A DNA stretch of 64,000 nucleotides from Salipiger mucosus DSM 16094 (GTDB lineage: Bacteria; Pseudomonadota; Alphaproteobacteria; Rhodobacterales; Rhodobacteraceae): contig NZ_KE557273.1 in NCBI RefSeq assembly GCF_000442255.1, forward strand, positions 257,335 through 321,334, given 5' to 3'. A model generated the notes under the pieces. The model did not search any database, was not told where the DNA came from, and saw only the letters and a program-made list of their open reading frames with translations. A program made the translations under genes and the position numbers. Every line of letters begins with the position of its first letter. The first letter of the stretch is position 1. This document shows, piece after piece, positions 27,837-35,985 of this stretch.

Positions 27837-28595
27837 TCAGCCCGGGAAGATCGGCGCCATCTCACGCTGGAAGGCGGCCCAGGTCATGGTGGCGCGATTG
27901 CCCGCGTAGCCGTGGTAGTGCGAGCGCCCCGAGGAATTGGGCAGCCCCGCCCAGATGCGCGCGAGGTTGTTCATGAAGGCGGTGCGCGTGATCTCGCCCC
28001 GTTGCAGGGCGCCGAGGCCCGCCTCGTGCAGCAGCAGGTCGGCGAGCCGGTCCTGCACGCGCGGGGAAAAGCGGGTTTCGGCGGGCAGGTTCAGTGCCTC
28101 GACCAGGCGCCGCAGGGTGGCCGGAATGAACTGGTAGCGGCCGATGGCATGGGGTTGCCCCGGGGTGCGGTCGATCCAGGCGAAAATTTCGGACAGGCGC
28201 AGCTGCGTGGGCGGGCGCCGCGGCTTGATGCGGGCGCCGTATTGCACCGCGTCGTAGCCTGCCGGCCCGGCCTCGGCCCGGGCGATGATGTGGCGGATGC
28301 GTTCCGCCTTGCCCGCAAGCGGGCCGGGCGCGAGATCGGGCGTGAGCCGGGCGCGCGAGAGCAGGCTGCGGCCCCCGGTGCTGCCGGTGAAGAGGCTGGG
28401 ACTGCCGCCCGTGGGCGCGGCAGACCCGGTGGAGAACAGCGGCTGCCCGGCCTGCAGCAGGGGCCCCCGGTCGTCGTCCTGCGGCGCGACGAAAAGCTGC
28501 GCGCGGGCCTGCGCGAGGGCCGGGCCCGCGAGCGCCAGCATCAGCGGCAGGAGGAGGAGGCGCAGCAGGGCCAGCGAGGAGGCGATTCCCGACAT
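27837..28595 (-). CDS. Exported muramidase-like protein
   Basis: The C-terminal half resembles phage-type muramidases (lambda-lysozyme-like glycoside hydrolases): EAGPAGYDAVQYG, then PHAIGRYQFIPATLRRLVEAL, and a final domain with GLGALQRGEI and MNNLARIWAGLP. The N-terminus is a signal peptide from the ATG at 28595 (MSGIASSLALLRLLLLPLMLALAGPALAQ region), giving 252 residues. A start 17 codons upstream is open but would put a charged stretch before the signal. No strong ribosome binding site is seen for either. Probably cuts or remodels peptidoglycan in the periplasm. It converges on rplP across the terminator. Confidence 0.78.
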   Translation of the reverse strand: MSGIASSLALLRLLLLPLMLALAGPALAQARAQLFVAPQDDDRGPLLQAGQPLFSTGSAAPTGGSPSLFTGSTGGRSLLSRARLTPDLAPGPLAGKAERIRHIIARAEAGPAGYDAVQYGARIKPRRPPTQLRLSEIFAWIDRTPGQPHAIGRYQFIPATLRRLVEALNLPAETRFSPRVQDRLADLLLHEAGLGALQRGEITRTAFMNNLARIWAGLPNSSGRSHYHGYAGNRATMTWAAFQREMAPIFPG

Positions 28596-28674
28596 GGCGG
28601 GCAAGCTGCCCCAAACCGGTTGAGAAACCCTTGCCCCTCTCGCCAAGCCGCCAAGGATGGGCTAGATCGGCGTC

Positions 28675-29295
28675 ATGTCCCAGGTTCGCTCGCTCTTCGC
28701 CACCCGTCTCTACCGCGCCGCGCTCTCCGAGCACGGTCCCGCCATCGATCCCGCCGAGCTCGAGGCCTCGTGCTATTCCATCGCCGAGGACGACGAGGCG
28801 GGGCAGGAATGGTGCGAGACCGAGGGCTATCCCGGCTATACCTCCTATGCCTCGCTGACCGATCTGCCCTGGCGCTTCCCGATCTTCGCGGACCTCGTGA
28901 AATCGCTCGACAAGCACGTCATGGCCTTTGCCGAGGATCTCGAGTTCGACCTTGGCGACAAGGGGCTGGTGCTCGAGGACATCTGGATCAACATCCTGCC
29001 CGAGGGCGGCAGCCACGGCTCGCACATCCACCCGCATTCGGTGATCTCGGGGACGACCTATGTCGCGATGCCCGACGGTGCCTCGGCGCTCAAGCTCGAG
29101 GACCCGCGGCTGGGCTTCATGATGGCGGCCCCGGCGCGCCGCAAGGGCTGCCGCGAGGAGCTGCGCAGCTTCGTCTACGAGACGCCGGCGGTGGGCGACG
29201 TCCTGCTCTGGGAAAGCTGGCTGCGCCACGAGGTGCCGATGAACATGGCCGAGGACGAGCGCATCTCGGTCAGCTTCAACTATAAGTGGGAGTGA
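28675..29295 (+). CDS. Putative 2OG-Fe(II) oxygenase
   Basis: The 206-residue protein matches the TIGR02466-type putative oxygenases. The iron-binding region is a His-rich HGSHIHPHS (H114 to H121) with a distal HEVPMN (H185) and a basic residue in ERISVSFNYKW (R196/R197 region) for 2-oxoglutarate. Substrate is unknown. It is divergent from the muramidase gene with 79 bp between starts and has no obvious strong Shine-Dalgarno. It is not a JmjC-type ribosomal oxygenase despite lying next to rplP. Confidence 0.8.
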   Translation: MSQVRSLFATRLYRAALSEHGPAIDPAELEASCYSIAEDDEAGQEWCETEGYPGYTSYASLTDLPWRFPIFADLVKSLDKHVMAFAEDLEFDLGDKGLVLEDIWINILPEGGSHGSHIHPHSVISGTTYVAMPDGASALKLEDPRLGFMMAAPARRKGCREELRSFVYETPAVGDVLLWESWLRHEVPMNMAEDERISVSFNYKWE

Positions 29296-29495
29296 TCGCT
29301 GGTCCGGCCTGCGGCCGGCAATCGCTCCGGGGGAGCGATTGAAGCGATCACGGGCGGAGCCCCGCGGTCCGGGCCTTGGGCCGGCAAACGCTCCGGGGGA
29401 GCGTTTGAGTTCCGAACGGGCGGAGCCCAGCGGTCCGGCCTTCGGCCGGCAATCGCTCCGGGGGAGCGATTGAAGCGATCACGGGCGGAGCCCCG
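29292..29495. repeat. Triple ~65-bp structured repeat
   Basis: Three contiguous units lie at 29301-29365, 29366-29431 and 29432-29495. Each has a first hairpin of the type CCGGCC/GGCCGG, a second hairpin AATCGCTCC-GG-GGGAGCGATT, and ends with ACGGGCGGAGCCC. In unit 2 the second stem reads AAACGCTCC/GGAGCGTTT, so both arms changed together. In unit 1 GTGATCGCT (29292-29300) and AGCGATCAC (29343-29351) can close an outer stem. It lies between the oxygenase stop and the convergent gene at 29507, so it could act as a two-way terminator or RNA end structure. Confidence 0.88.
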
Positions 29496-29506
29496 CGCGT
29501 AACGCC

Positions 29507-29866
29507 TCAGGTCTGCGCCACCAGGGTCGGGGTCTGGACCCCGACGAAGGCCACGTCGTCCCAGGTGACATCCGAGTCCTGCAGGTCGATCGTGACGTCG
29601 CGGGCGGCCTGCGTGGCGCTTTCGTAGCGCAGCAGTAGTTCGGTCGAGAGCGTGTCGTCGCCCTCGCTTCCGGTCACGGGCGCGTAGGAGCTGCCCGAGC
29701 CTTCGCTGAGCTGCATGACGATATCGAGGCCGGGCTCGGCGCCGTCCTCGGTGTCGTTCGGGCCGGCGTCCTCGTTGTCGTCTTCGGGGGAGTCGCTCGG
29801 CTCGTCCCAGTCGAAAGCGACGGCCGTGAGGGCCAAAGCGGCCATACCAAATACCAGAAACAGCAA
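29507..29866 (-). CDS. Small exported acidic protein, TTG start
   Basis: No family is recognised with certainty. The 119 residues begin with a hydrophobic helix (LLFLVFGMAALALTAVAF) and continue with a very acidic linker DWDEPSDSPEDDNEDAGPNDTEDG, then a domain with PVTGSEGDDTLS, which recalls the start of hemolysin-type calcium-binding repeats but is not repeated. The TTG at 29866 is chosen because GGGAG lies seven bases upstream and it completes the hydrophobic segment; an ATG seven codons later is the alternative. It may be a shortened relative of larger RTX-like exported proteins; that is inference. Confidence 0.6.
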   Translation of the reverse strand: MLFLVFGMAALALTAVAFDWDEPSDSPEDDNEDAGPNDTEDGAEPGLDIVMQLSEGSGSSYAPVTGSEGDDTLSTELLLRYESATQAARDVTIDLQDSDVTWDDVAFVGVQTPTLVAQT

Positions 29867-29883
29867 TTCCGATCTCCCGAATT

Positions 29884-29903
29884 CAATTGGAATTGGCCAA
29901 TTG
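29884..29903. promoter_or_regulatory. Inverted repeat upstream of the small acidic protein
   Basis: CAATTGG (29884-29890) and CCAATTG (29897-29903) form an AT-rich inverted repeat 18 bases before the TTG start, in a locally AT-rich patch (29860-29915). It could be an operator; no regulator is identified. Confidence 0.4.
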
Positions 29904-29967
29904 TGGCATAAATCGGCCCTGTGGGGAGGCGCGATCTCCGGGAAGCACTGTTTTCACGCCCCGCGCG

Positions 29968-30360
29968 CTAGCCCATCATCGCGGGAAGCAGGCTCCGGCA
30001 CCTGTCGCTGACGTCCCGGTTGTCCCCGCCAAGGGCCTCCCAGCGGGTCCGCAGCGCCGCGACCTTCGCCTCCTGTGGCGCGGTCCAGGGGCGCGTCTCG
30101 TCTTCGCCGAGGTAGACCGCCATGAGCATGGCGCTGACCCGGATGAAGCTGCGTTCCTCGGCGGTGCAGAGGCTGGCGGCCTCGGGGCTGTCCAGCCGGC
30201 CGAGCTCGCTGGCGATCTCGGCGCGCAGGCCCGCTGTCAGCGGCAGGTCATCAAGCTCGGTGTGCATCGCGGAGCCCGTCGGCGTGGTAGAGGTCGGCGT
30301 GGTGGGCTGGCAGGCGGCCAGGGCGAGCAGGGCGGCAATCAGGGCAGGGCGGGCGAACAT
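29968..30360 (-). CDS. Small putative lipoprotein
   Basis: The 130-residue product has a type II signal peptide with lipobox LALAAC (Cys at about residue 17), followed by a Thr/Pro linker QPTTPTSTTPTG and a helical domain with two further cysteines (SLCTAEER and SDRCRSLLP), which may pair. GGAGA lies before the ATG. It is probably an outer-membrane or inner-membrane anchored periplasmic protein; no function is recognised. It is transcribed away from rpmC. Confidence 0.7.
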   Translation of the reverse strand: MFARPALIAALLALAACQPTTPTSTTPTGSAMHTELDDLPLTAGLRAEIASELGRLDSPEAASLCTAEERSFIRVSAMLMAVYLGEDETRPWTAPQEAKVAALRTRWEALGGDNRDVSDRCRSLLPAMMG

Positions 30361-30500
30361 GGCGGGTCTCCGGTTTCATGACTGTACCCGATGCAGTATC
30401 CGGGGGCGCGGGACCCGGCGCATTGACCCGGCGCAACGGCTCGCGGGCGGGCGGCCGGACGGCCGACGGGCGGCGATCCCGCCGGTTGCTCGGGAAACCC

Positions 30501-30529
30501 TTGCCAAGCTGGCAAATCCCGCCTATACG
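30501..30529 (+). promoter_or_regulatory. Promoter of rpmC-rpmD unit (TTGCCA-N17-TATACG)
   Basis: TTGCCA (30501-30506), 17 bp, TATACG (30524-30529), about 85 bases before rpmC. Identical hexamers to the secE promoter. Confidence 0.7.
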
Positions 30530-30614
30530 GCCCGCTCATCCACCTCCACCGGGAATCAGGGTGACCCGCGTTAACGACGGGGCCTTCCGGTGATGTTGAA
30601 AAGGAGCGATCCAG

Positions 30615-30821
30615 ATGGACGCCAAGGAACTGCGAGCCAAGACCCCGGATCAGCTCCGGGACGAGCTTGTGGCGCTGAAGAAGGAGGCCTTCAACCTCCG
30701 CTTCCAGAAAGCCACCGGCCAGATGGAAAACACCGCGCGCATGCGCCAGGTGCGCCGCGACGCGGCCCGCGTTAAGACGATTCTGAACGAAAAGGCCGCC
30801 GGCGCGGCTCAGGAGGCGTAA
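30615..30821 (+). CDS. rpmC: 50S ribosomal protein L29
   Basis: L29 lies next to L23 at the tunnel exit. The 68 residues begin [31 protein letters not shown], the family signature, and form two helices. AAAGGAG precedes the ATG. It opens a new transcription unit because the S10 operon was split upstream. Confidence 0.97.
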   Translation: MDAKELRAKTPDQLRDELVALKKEAFNLRFQKATGQMENTARMRQVRRDAARVKTILNEKAAGAAQEA

Positions 30822-30824
30822 GAC

Positions 30825-31070
30825 ATGCCCAAGCGTATTCTCCAAGGCACCGTGACCTCCACCGCCAACGCCCAGACCGTCACCGTTTCGGTCGTGCGTC
30901 GCTTCAAGCACCCCGTGCTTCAGAAGACGATCAAGAAGTCCAAGAAATACCGCGCCCACGACGAGGCCGGGAAATTCGCCGTCGGCGATTTCGTGCGGAT
31001 CATCGAATGCGCACCAAAGTCGAAGACGAAACGCTGGGAGGTTGTTACCGACTCTTCGGGGTGGGAATAA
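30825..31070 (+). CDS. rpsQ: 30S ribosomal protein S17
   Basis: S17 binds 16S rRNA early in 30S assembly. The 81-residue OB-fold protein has [23 protein letters not shown] and the [13 protein letters not shown] segment. It is three bases after rpmC and 67 bp before rplN. Confidence 0.97.
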   Translation: MPKRILQGTVTSTANAQTVTVSVVRRFKHPVLQKTIKKSKKYRAHDEAGKFAVGDFVRIIECAPKSKTKRWEVVTDSSGWE

Positions 31071-31137
31071 CTTTTCGGTTTGAACGAAACCCTGGGGGGT
31101 CGAACGAAAACAACCCCCATAGGTCGGGAGAAACCAC

Positions 31138-31506
31138 ATGATCCAGATGCAGACCAATCTGGATGTCGCTGACAATTCCGGTGCCCGGAAAGTTCAGTGC
31201 ATCAAGGTCCTCGGCGGCTCGCATCGCCGCTACGCATCGGTCGGCGACATCATCGTCGTCTCGGTGAAAGAGGCCATTCCGCGCGGCCGCGTGAAGAAGG
31301 GTGACGTCCGCAAGGCCGTCGTCGTGCGCACCGCCAAGGAAGTCCGTCGTGAGGATGGCACGTCCATCCGCTTCGACCGCAACGCCGCCGTCATCCTGAA
31401 CAACTCGGGCGAGCCGATCGGCACCCGTATTTTCGGGCCGGTGGTTCGCGAGCTGCGTGCGAAGAACTTCATGAAGATCATCTCGCTGGCTCCGGAGGTG
31501 CTCTGA
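31138..31506 (+). CDS. rplN: 50S ribosomal protein L14
   Basis: L14 forms intersubunit bridges and is the RsfS target. The 122 residues start [27 protein letters not shown], a highly conserved opening. Its stop overlaps the rplX ATG by one base. Confidence 0.98.
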   Translation: MIQMQTNLDVADNSGARKVQCIKVLGGSHRRYASVGDIIVVSVKEAIPRGRVKKGDVRKAVVVRTAKEVRREDGTSIRFDRNAAVILNNSGEPIGTRIFGPVVRELRAKNFMKIISLAPEVL

Positions 31507-31817
31507 TGGCTGCCAAGCTGAAAAAAGGTGACAACGTCATCGTTCTGACCGGCAAGGACAAGGGCAAGACCGGGACCATCGAGTCCGTCAGCCCGAAGAC
31601 CGGCAAGGCCGTCGTCGGCGGTCTGAACATGGCCGTGCGCCACACCCGCCAGAGCCAGCAGAGCCAGGGCGGGCGCATCCCGCAGGCCATGCCGATCGAC
31701 CTGTCGAACCTCGCCATCGTCGATGCAAACGGCAAACCGACCCGCGTGGGCTTCCGCATGGAAGGCGACAAGAAGGTCCGTTTCGCCAAGACCACGGGGG
31801 ACGTGATCGATGCTTGA
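31506..31817 (+). CDS. rplX: 50S ribosomal protein L24
   Basis: L24 initiates 50S assembly. The 103 residues contain a KOW motif near the N-terminus ([18 protein letters not shown]). It overlaps rplN by one base and rplE by eight, indicating coupled translation. Confidence 0.97.
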   Translation: MAAKLKKGDNVIVLTGKDKGKTGTIESVSPKTGKAVVGGLNMAVRHTRQSQQSQGGRIPQAMPIDLSNLAIVDANGKPTRVGFRMEGDKKVRFAKTTGDVIDA

Positions 31818-32370
31818 TAACGCAACCTACACCCCGCGTCTGCGCACGCAGTTCCGCGAGACGATCAAGCCGGCCCTCAAGGAAGAGTTCGGCTACAAGA
31901 ACGACATGCAGATCCCGCGTCTGGACAAGATCGTTCTGAACATCGGTTGCGGTGCCGAGGCCGTGAAGGACTCGAAGAAGGCGAAGTCGGCCCAGGACGA
32001 CCTGTCCGCCATCGCCGGCCAGCACGCCGTCATCACCAAGGCGAAGAAGTCGATCGCAGGCTTCCGCGTGCGTGAAGACATGCCGCTGGGCGCCAAGGTG
32101 ACCCTGCGCGGTGACCGGATGTACGACTTCCTCGACCGCCTGATCGGGATCGCGATGCCGCGCATCCGCGACTTCCGCGGCGTGAAGCCGTCCTTCGACG
32201 GCCGTGGCAACTTTGCCATGGGCATCAAGGAGCACATCGTGTTCCCGGAGATCGAGTTCGACAAGGTCGACGAGGTCTGGGGCATCGACGTCATCATCAC
32301 CACCACCGCCGCAACCGACGCGGAAGCCAAGGCGCTGTTGAAGCATTTCAACATGCCCTTCAACGCCTGA
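31810..32370 (+). CDS. rplE: 50S ribosomal protein L5
   Basis: L5 binds 5S rRNA and contacts P-site tRNA. The 186 residues include the conserved [14 protein letters not shown] and [25 protein letters not shown] blocks. The ATG lies inside the end of rplX. Confidence 0.98.
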   Translation: MLDNATYTPRLRTQFRETIKPALKEEFGYKNDMQIPRLDKIVLNIGCGAEAVKDSKKAKSAQDDLSAIAGQHAVITKAKKSIAGFRVREDMPLGAKVTLRGDRMYDFLDRLIGIAMPRIRDFRGVKPSFDGRGNFAMGIKEHIVFPEIEFDKVDEVWGIDVIITTTAATDAEAKALLKHFNMPFNA

Positions 32371-32382
32371 GGAGCGAGACAC

Positions 32383-32688
32383 ATGGCCAAGAAATCCATG
32401 ATCGAACGCGAGAAGAAGCGTCAGCGCCTGGTGGAGAAGTATGCCGCCAAGCGTGCCGCGCTCAAAGAGATCGCGAACGACGAAAGCAAACCGATGGAAG
32501 AGCGCTTCAAGGCTCGCCTGACGCTGGCGAAACTGCCGCGCAATTCCTCGCCGACCCGCCTGCACAACCGGTGCCAGCTCACCGGACGTCCCCACGCCTA
32601 TTACCGCAAGCTGAAGATCAGCCGTATCGCCCTGCGCGACCTCGGTTCGACCGGCCAGCTTCCGGGCATGGTCAAGTCGAGCTGGTAA
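32383..32688 (+). CDS. rpsN: 30S ribosomal protein S14 (zinc-independent form)
   Basis: S14 is in the 30S head near S3 and S10. The 101-residue protein is the long form; only one Cys ([15 protein letters not shown]) lies in the region where the short form has two CxxC pairs, so it does not bind zinc that way. GAGCGAGA precedes the start. Confidence 0.97.
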   Translation: MAKKSMIEREKKRQRLVEKYAAKRAALKEIANDESKPMEERFKARLTLAKLPRNSSPTRLHNRCQLTGRPHAYYRKLKISRIALRDLGSTGQLPGMVKSSW

Positions 32689-32701
32689 GGGAGGGTATGA
32701 T

Positions 32702-33094
32702 ATGAACGATCCTATCGGCGATATGCTCACCCGTATCCGCAACGCTCAGCTCCGGCACAAGTCCACCGTGACCACGCCGGCGTCGAAGCTGCGTGGCTGG
32801 GTGCTCGATGTGCTCGCGGACGAAGGTTACATCCGCGGCTACGAGACCGGGACCGACGCGAACGGTCACCCGACTCTCGTCATCAGCCTGAAGTACTTCG
32901 ACGGCGCCCCCGTCATTCGCGAGCTGCAGCGGGTCTCGACCCCCGGCCGCCGCGTCTACAAGGGCGTCACGGACATCCCGCAGGTCCGCCAGGGCCTGGG
33001 TGTCTCGATTGTCAGCACGCCCAAGGGCGTGATGTCGGACGCAAACGCCCGCGCCGCCAATGTCGGTGGCGAGGTGCTCTGCACGGTATTCTAA
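32702..33094 (+). CDS. rpsH: 30S ribosomal protein S8
   Basis: S8 is a primary 16S rRNA binder and in E. coli represses the spc operon. The 130 residues start [15 protein letters not shown] after Met and end with the [18 protein letters not shown] and GGEVLCTVF segments of the family. GGGAGG precedes the ATG. Confidence 0.98.
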   Translation: MNDPIGDMLTRIRNAQLRHKSTVTTPASKLRGWVLDVLADEGYIRGYETGTDANGHPTLVISLKYFDGAPVIRELQRVSTPGRRVYKGVTDIPQVRQGLGVSIVSTPKGVMSDANARAANVGGEVLCTVF

Positions 33095-33105
33095 GGAGGG
33101 ACGTC

Positions 33106-33639
33106 ATGTCTCGTATTGGGAAAAGGCCGGTCGAGCTGCCCTCGGGTGTTTCCGCATCCGTCAGCGGCCAGACCATCGAAGTGACGGGCCCGAAGGGCAC
33201 CCAGAGCTTCACCGCCACCGACGATGTCAGCATCGTGGTCGACGACAGCAGCGTCACCGTTGAGCCGCGCGGCAACTCCAAGCGCGCGCGCCAGCAGTGG
33301 GGCATGTCCCGCACCATCGTTGCGAACATGGTTCACGGCGTTCAGAACACCTTCAAGAAAGAGCTCGAGATCCAGGGCGTGGGTTACCGCGCGCAGGTGC
33401 AGGGCAAGGTGCTCAAGCTGAACCTCGGCTACAGCCACGAGGTCAACTTCGAGATCCCCGAGGGCATCACCATCACGGCGGCCAAGCCGACCGAGGTGAC
33501 CGTCGAGGGGCACAACGCCCAGCAGGTCGGCCAGGTCGCAGCGAACATCCGCGACTGGCGCCGCCCCGAGCCCTACAAAGGCAAGGGTATTCGCTACAAG
33601 GGCGAATACATCTTCGCCAAGGAAGGCAAGAAGAAGTAA
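33106..33639 (+). CDS. rplF: 50S ribosomal protein L6
   Basis: L6 lies near the sarcin-ricin loop. The 177 residues show two related domains, [15 protein letters not shown] at the start and [13 protein letters not shown] near the end. AAGGAGG precedes the ATG. Confidence 0.98.
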   Translation: MSRIGKRPVELPSGVSASVSGQTIEVTGPKGTQSFTATDDVSIVVDDSSVTVEPRGNSKRARQQWGMSRTIVANMVHGVQNTFKKELEIQGVGYRAQVQGKVLKLNLGYSHEVNFEIPEGITITAAKPTEVTVEGHNAQQVGQVAANIRDWRRPEPYKGKGIRYKGEYIFAKEGKKK

Positions 33640-33650
33640 GGACGCGGACA

Positions 33651-34010
33651 ATGGCAAACAGCAAACGTGTACTGTTCCAGAAGCGCCGCCTGCGCGTCCG
33701 GAACAAGCTTCGCAAGGTGAACGCGGGCCGCATGCGGCTGTCGGTTCACCGGTCGAACAAGAACATCAGCGTTCAGCTCATCGACGACGTGAAGGGCGTG
33801 ACCCTCGCCTCCGCGTCCTCGATGGAGAAGGACCTGGGCCTCGTGGGCAAGAACACCGTCGAGACGGCGCAGAAGCTGGGCTCCACCATCGCCGAGCGCG
33901 CCAAGAAGGCCGGCGTGGAAGAAGCCTACTTCGACCGTGGCGGGTTCCTCTACCACGGCCGCATCAAGGCCCTGGCCGACGCCGCCCGCGAGGGTGGGCT
34001 GAAGCTCTGA
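33651..34010 (+). CDS. rplR: 50S ribosomal protein L18
   Basis: L18 brings 5S rRNA to the 50S with L5. The ATG at 33651, preceded by AAGGA, gives 119 residues beginning [21 protein letters not shown]; a longer overlapping frame inside rplF is not family sequence. The C-terminus [26 protein letters not shown] is typical. Confidence 0.97.
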   Translation: MANSKRVLFQKRRLRVRNKLRKVNAGRMRLSVHRSNKNISVQLIDDVKGVTLASASSMEKDLGLVGKNTVETAQKLGSTIAERAKKAGVEEAYFDRGGFLYHGRIKALADAAREGGLKL

Positions 34011-34180
34011 AGATCGCGGTGCGTGTCCGCATGCACCTCAGGGAACTGGCCGGGGGCGCCGATGCGGCGGCCCCGGCGTGCAGGTGCAAGGCACCTCGAT
34101 GATCCGGGGTCCCCGCTGGGATCACCAGGATTGAGCCAAACGGGTGCCCGACCGGGCGCCGAAGAACCGAAGGAAGCCGT

Positions 34181-34759
34181 ATGGCAGAACGTGACAACCG
34201 CCGGGGCGGCCGCCGCGACCGCGACGAAGCCCCCGAATTCGCCGATCGCCTCGTCGCGATCAACCGCGTGTCCAAGACCGTCAAGGGCGGCAAGCGCTTC
34301 GGCTTCGCCGCGCTCGTCGTCGTGGGCGACCAGAAGGGCCGCGTGGGCTTTGGCAAGGGCAAGGCCAAGGAGGTCCCCGAGGCCATCCGCAAGGCCACCG
34401 AGCAGGCAAAGCGCAAGATGATCCGCGTGCCGCTGCGCGAAGGCCGCACGCTGCACCATGACGTCGAGGGCCGCCACGGCGCGGGCCGCGTCGTGATGCG
34501 CACCGCCTCCACCGGTACCGGCATCATCGCCGGCGGCCCGATGCGCGCCGTCTTCGAGATGCTGGGCGTGCAGGACGTGGTCGCCAAGTCGCTGGGCTCG
34601 CAGAACCCCTACAACATGATCCGTGCCACGCTGAACGGCCTGACGCGCGAGCAGTCGCCGCGCAACGTCGCCCAGCGTCGCGGCAAGAAAGTGGCCGACA
34701 TCCTGCCCAAGCGCGACGAAGCGCCGGCGGATTCGAGCCAGGTCGCCGAGGAGGCCTGA
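34181..34759 (+). CDS. rpsE: 30S ribosomal protein S5
   Basis: S5 affects decoding fidelity and mRNA unwinding. The 192 residues contain [32 protein letters not shown], the double-stranded-RNA-binding type domain, and a C-terminal extension. A 170-bp gap with small GC hairpins separates it from rplR, longer than usual. Confidence 0.97.
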   Translation: MAERDNRRGGRRDRDEAPEFADRLVAINRVSKTVKGGKRFGFAALVVVGDQKGRVGFGKGKAKEVPEAIRKATEQAKRKMIRVPLREGRTLHHDVEGRHGAGRVVMRTASTGTGIIAGGPMRAVFEMLGVQDVVAKSLGSQNPYNMIRATLNGLTREQSPRNVAQRRGKKVADILPKRDEAPADSSQVAEEA

Positions 34760-34762
34760 TCC

Positions 34763-34951
34763 ATGGCAAAGACGATTGTGGTCAAGCAGATCGGTTCGCC
34801 GATCCGTCGCCCGGAAAAGCAGCGCAAGACGCTGATCGGCCTGGGCCTGAACAAGATGCACAAGACCCGCGAGCTCGAGGACACCCCCGCCGTGCGCGGC
34901 ATGGTCGCCAAGATCCCGCACCTCGTGCAGATCATCGAAGAGCGCGGCTGA
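34763..34951 (+). CDS. rpmD: 50S ribosomal protein L30
   Basis: The 62-residue protein starts [32 protein letters not shown], the L30 signature. It is three bases from rpsE. It is the last gene of this unit: rplO, normally next, is displaced 2.7 kb downstream. Confidence 0.97.
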   Translation: MAKTIVVKQIGSPIRRPEKQRKTLIGLGLNKMHKTRELEDTPAVRGMVAKIPHLVQIIEERG

Positions 34952-34962
34952 GACCGTCGCCC

Positions 34963-35044
34963 AAATTCCTTCGAAGGAATTTGCAGAACTCTTCGAAGAG
35001 TTTTTCGGCGCCTTCCGGGAGATCCCGGGGGGCGCCTTTCATTT
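34963..35044 (+). terminator. Two AT-rich palindromes plus a GC terminator after rpmD
   Basis: AAATTCCTTCGAAGGAATTT (34963-34982) and AACTCTTCGAAGAGTT plus TTT (34987-35005) are perfect palindromes in tandem. They are followed by GGCGCC (35007-35012) pairing with GGCGCC (35031-35036) around CCGGGAGATCCCGG, then TTTCATTT. Together they form a multi-stem terminator closing the rpmC-rpmD unit. Confidence 0.8.
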
Positions 35045-35131
35045 GCGCGGCGGCCGGGGGCTGACCGGAACGTGATTGCCGGGGCCTGCGGTCGGCCTAG
35101 GTCTCACCCCAACGTCAACTGGGAGCGTATC

Positions 35132-35914
35132 ATGGTACAGACCCGCAGATCCTTTCTTGCCACCGCCGCCGCCGGCGCCGGGGCGATCACCGTCCTTCCC
35201 TACGCCGCGAGGGCCGAGGCGCACATGTCCGACAGCTTCATGGACGGCAAGGTGACGGTTCACCCGGTGAGCCACGCCTCCTTCGTCATGGAGACACCCG
35301 CTGGCGTGATCTACGTCGATCCGGTCGGCGGGGCCGGGCAGTACGGCGATTTCCCGGCGCCGAACCTGGTGCTCATCACGCACGAGCACGGCGACCACTA
35401 CGACGCGGACACGCTTTCCGAGCTGGTGGGCGAGGGCGTGCACCTCATCACCAACCCGGCGGTGCACGACATGCTGCCCGAGGGCATGAAGGACGGCGCC
35501 GAGACGCTGGCCAACGGTGACAGCACCGAGTGGGAGGGCGTGACCATCGACGCGATTCCGGCGCATAACACCACCGAGGAGCGGATGAACTTCCACCCCG
35601 AGGGGCGCGACAACGGCTACGTGCTGAGCATGGACGGCTTCCGCACCTACATCTCGGGCGACACCGAGCCGGTCGAGGAGATGCTGGCGCTGGAGGACAT
35701 CGACCTGGCGTTCATGTGCATGAACCTGCCCTTCACGCAGACCGCGCAGCAGGCGGCGGACGCGGTTAAGGCGTTCAAGCCGAGCTACGTCTATCCCTAC
35801 CACTACCGCGGCCGCGACGGCGGGACGCAGGACCCCGAGGAGTTTGCCTCGCTGGTGGGGGATGCCGCCACGGTGAAGATGGGCGGCTGGTACGAAGAGG
35901 GTGAGCTCGGCTGA
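35132..35914 (+). CDS. Tat-exported metallo-beta-lactamase-fold hydrolase
   Basis: The 260-residue protein starts with a twin-arginine signal (RRSFLAT, arginines at residues 5-6) followed by an Ala-rich hydrophobic stretch to about residue 30. The mature part is a UlaG-like metallo-beta-lactamase fold: SHASFVMETPAGVIYVDP, metal motif HEHGDH (H84, H86, D88, H89), IPAHNTT, and YISGDTE. Folding before export would fit a cofactor-bearing metalloenzyme in the periplasm. Substrate is unknown. The ATG at 35132 is chosen for the GGGAG upstream and the signal. It stands alone between two terminators inside the split spc operon. Confidence 0.85.
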   Translation: MVQTRRSFLATAAAGAGAITVLPYAARAEAHMSDSFMDGKVTVHPVSHASFVMETPAGVIYVDPVGGAGQYGDFPAPNLVLITHEHGDHYDADTLSELVGEGVHLITNPAVHDMLPEGMKDGAETLANGDSTEWEGVTIDAIPAHNTTEERMNFHPEGRDNGYVLSMDGFRTYISGDTEPVEEMLALEDIDLAFMCMNLPFTQTAQQAADAVKAFKPSYVYPYHYRGRDGGTQDPEEFASLVGDAATVKMGGWYEEGELG

Positions 35915-35939
35915 GTTCTCGTCTCACTTGCCAAACGGA

Positions 35940-35970
35940 AAAACGCCCCGGCCATCGGCCGGGGCGTTTT
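35940..35970. terminator. Bidirectional terminator between the hydrolase and the helicase
   Basis: AAAACGCCCCGGCC and GGCCGGGGCGTTTT form a perfect 14-bp stem around ATC, with A- and T-runs on both flanks. It serves both convergent genes. Confidence 0.93.
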
Positions 35971-35985
35971 GCGTTTCGGGGCCGG

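Noticed and set aside
28675-29295. Ribosomal oxygenase modifying L16, because of its position beside rplP
   Set aside because: The known L16 hydroxylase is a JmjC protein; this one belongs to a different putative 2OG-oxygenase family and lies beyond a strong terminator.
29292-29495. CRISPR array
   Set aside because: The three units are contiguous without unique spacers, are internally structured, and no cas genes are nearby.
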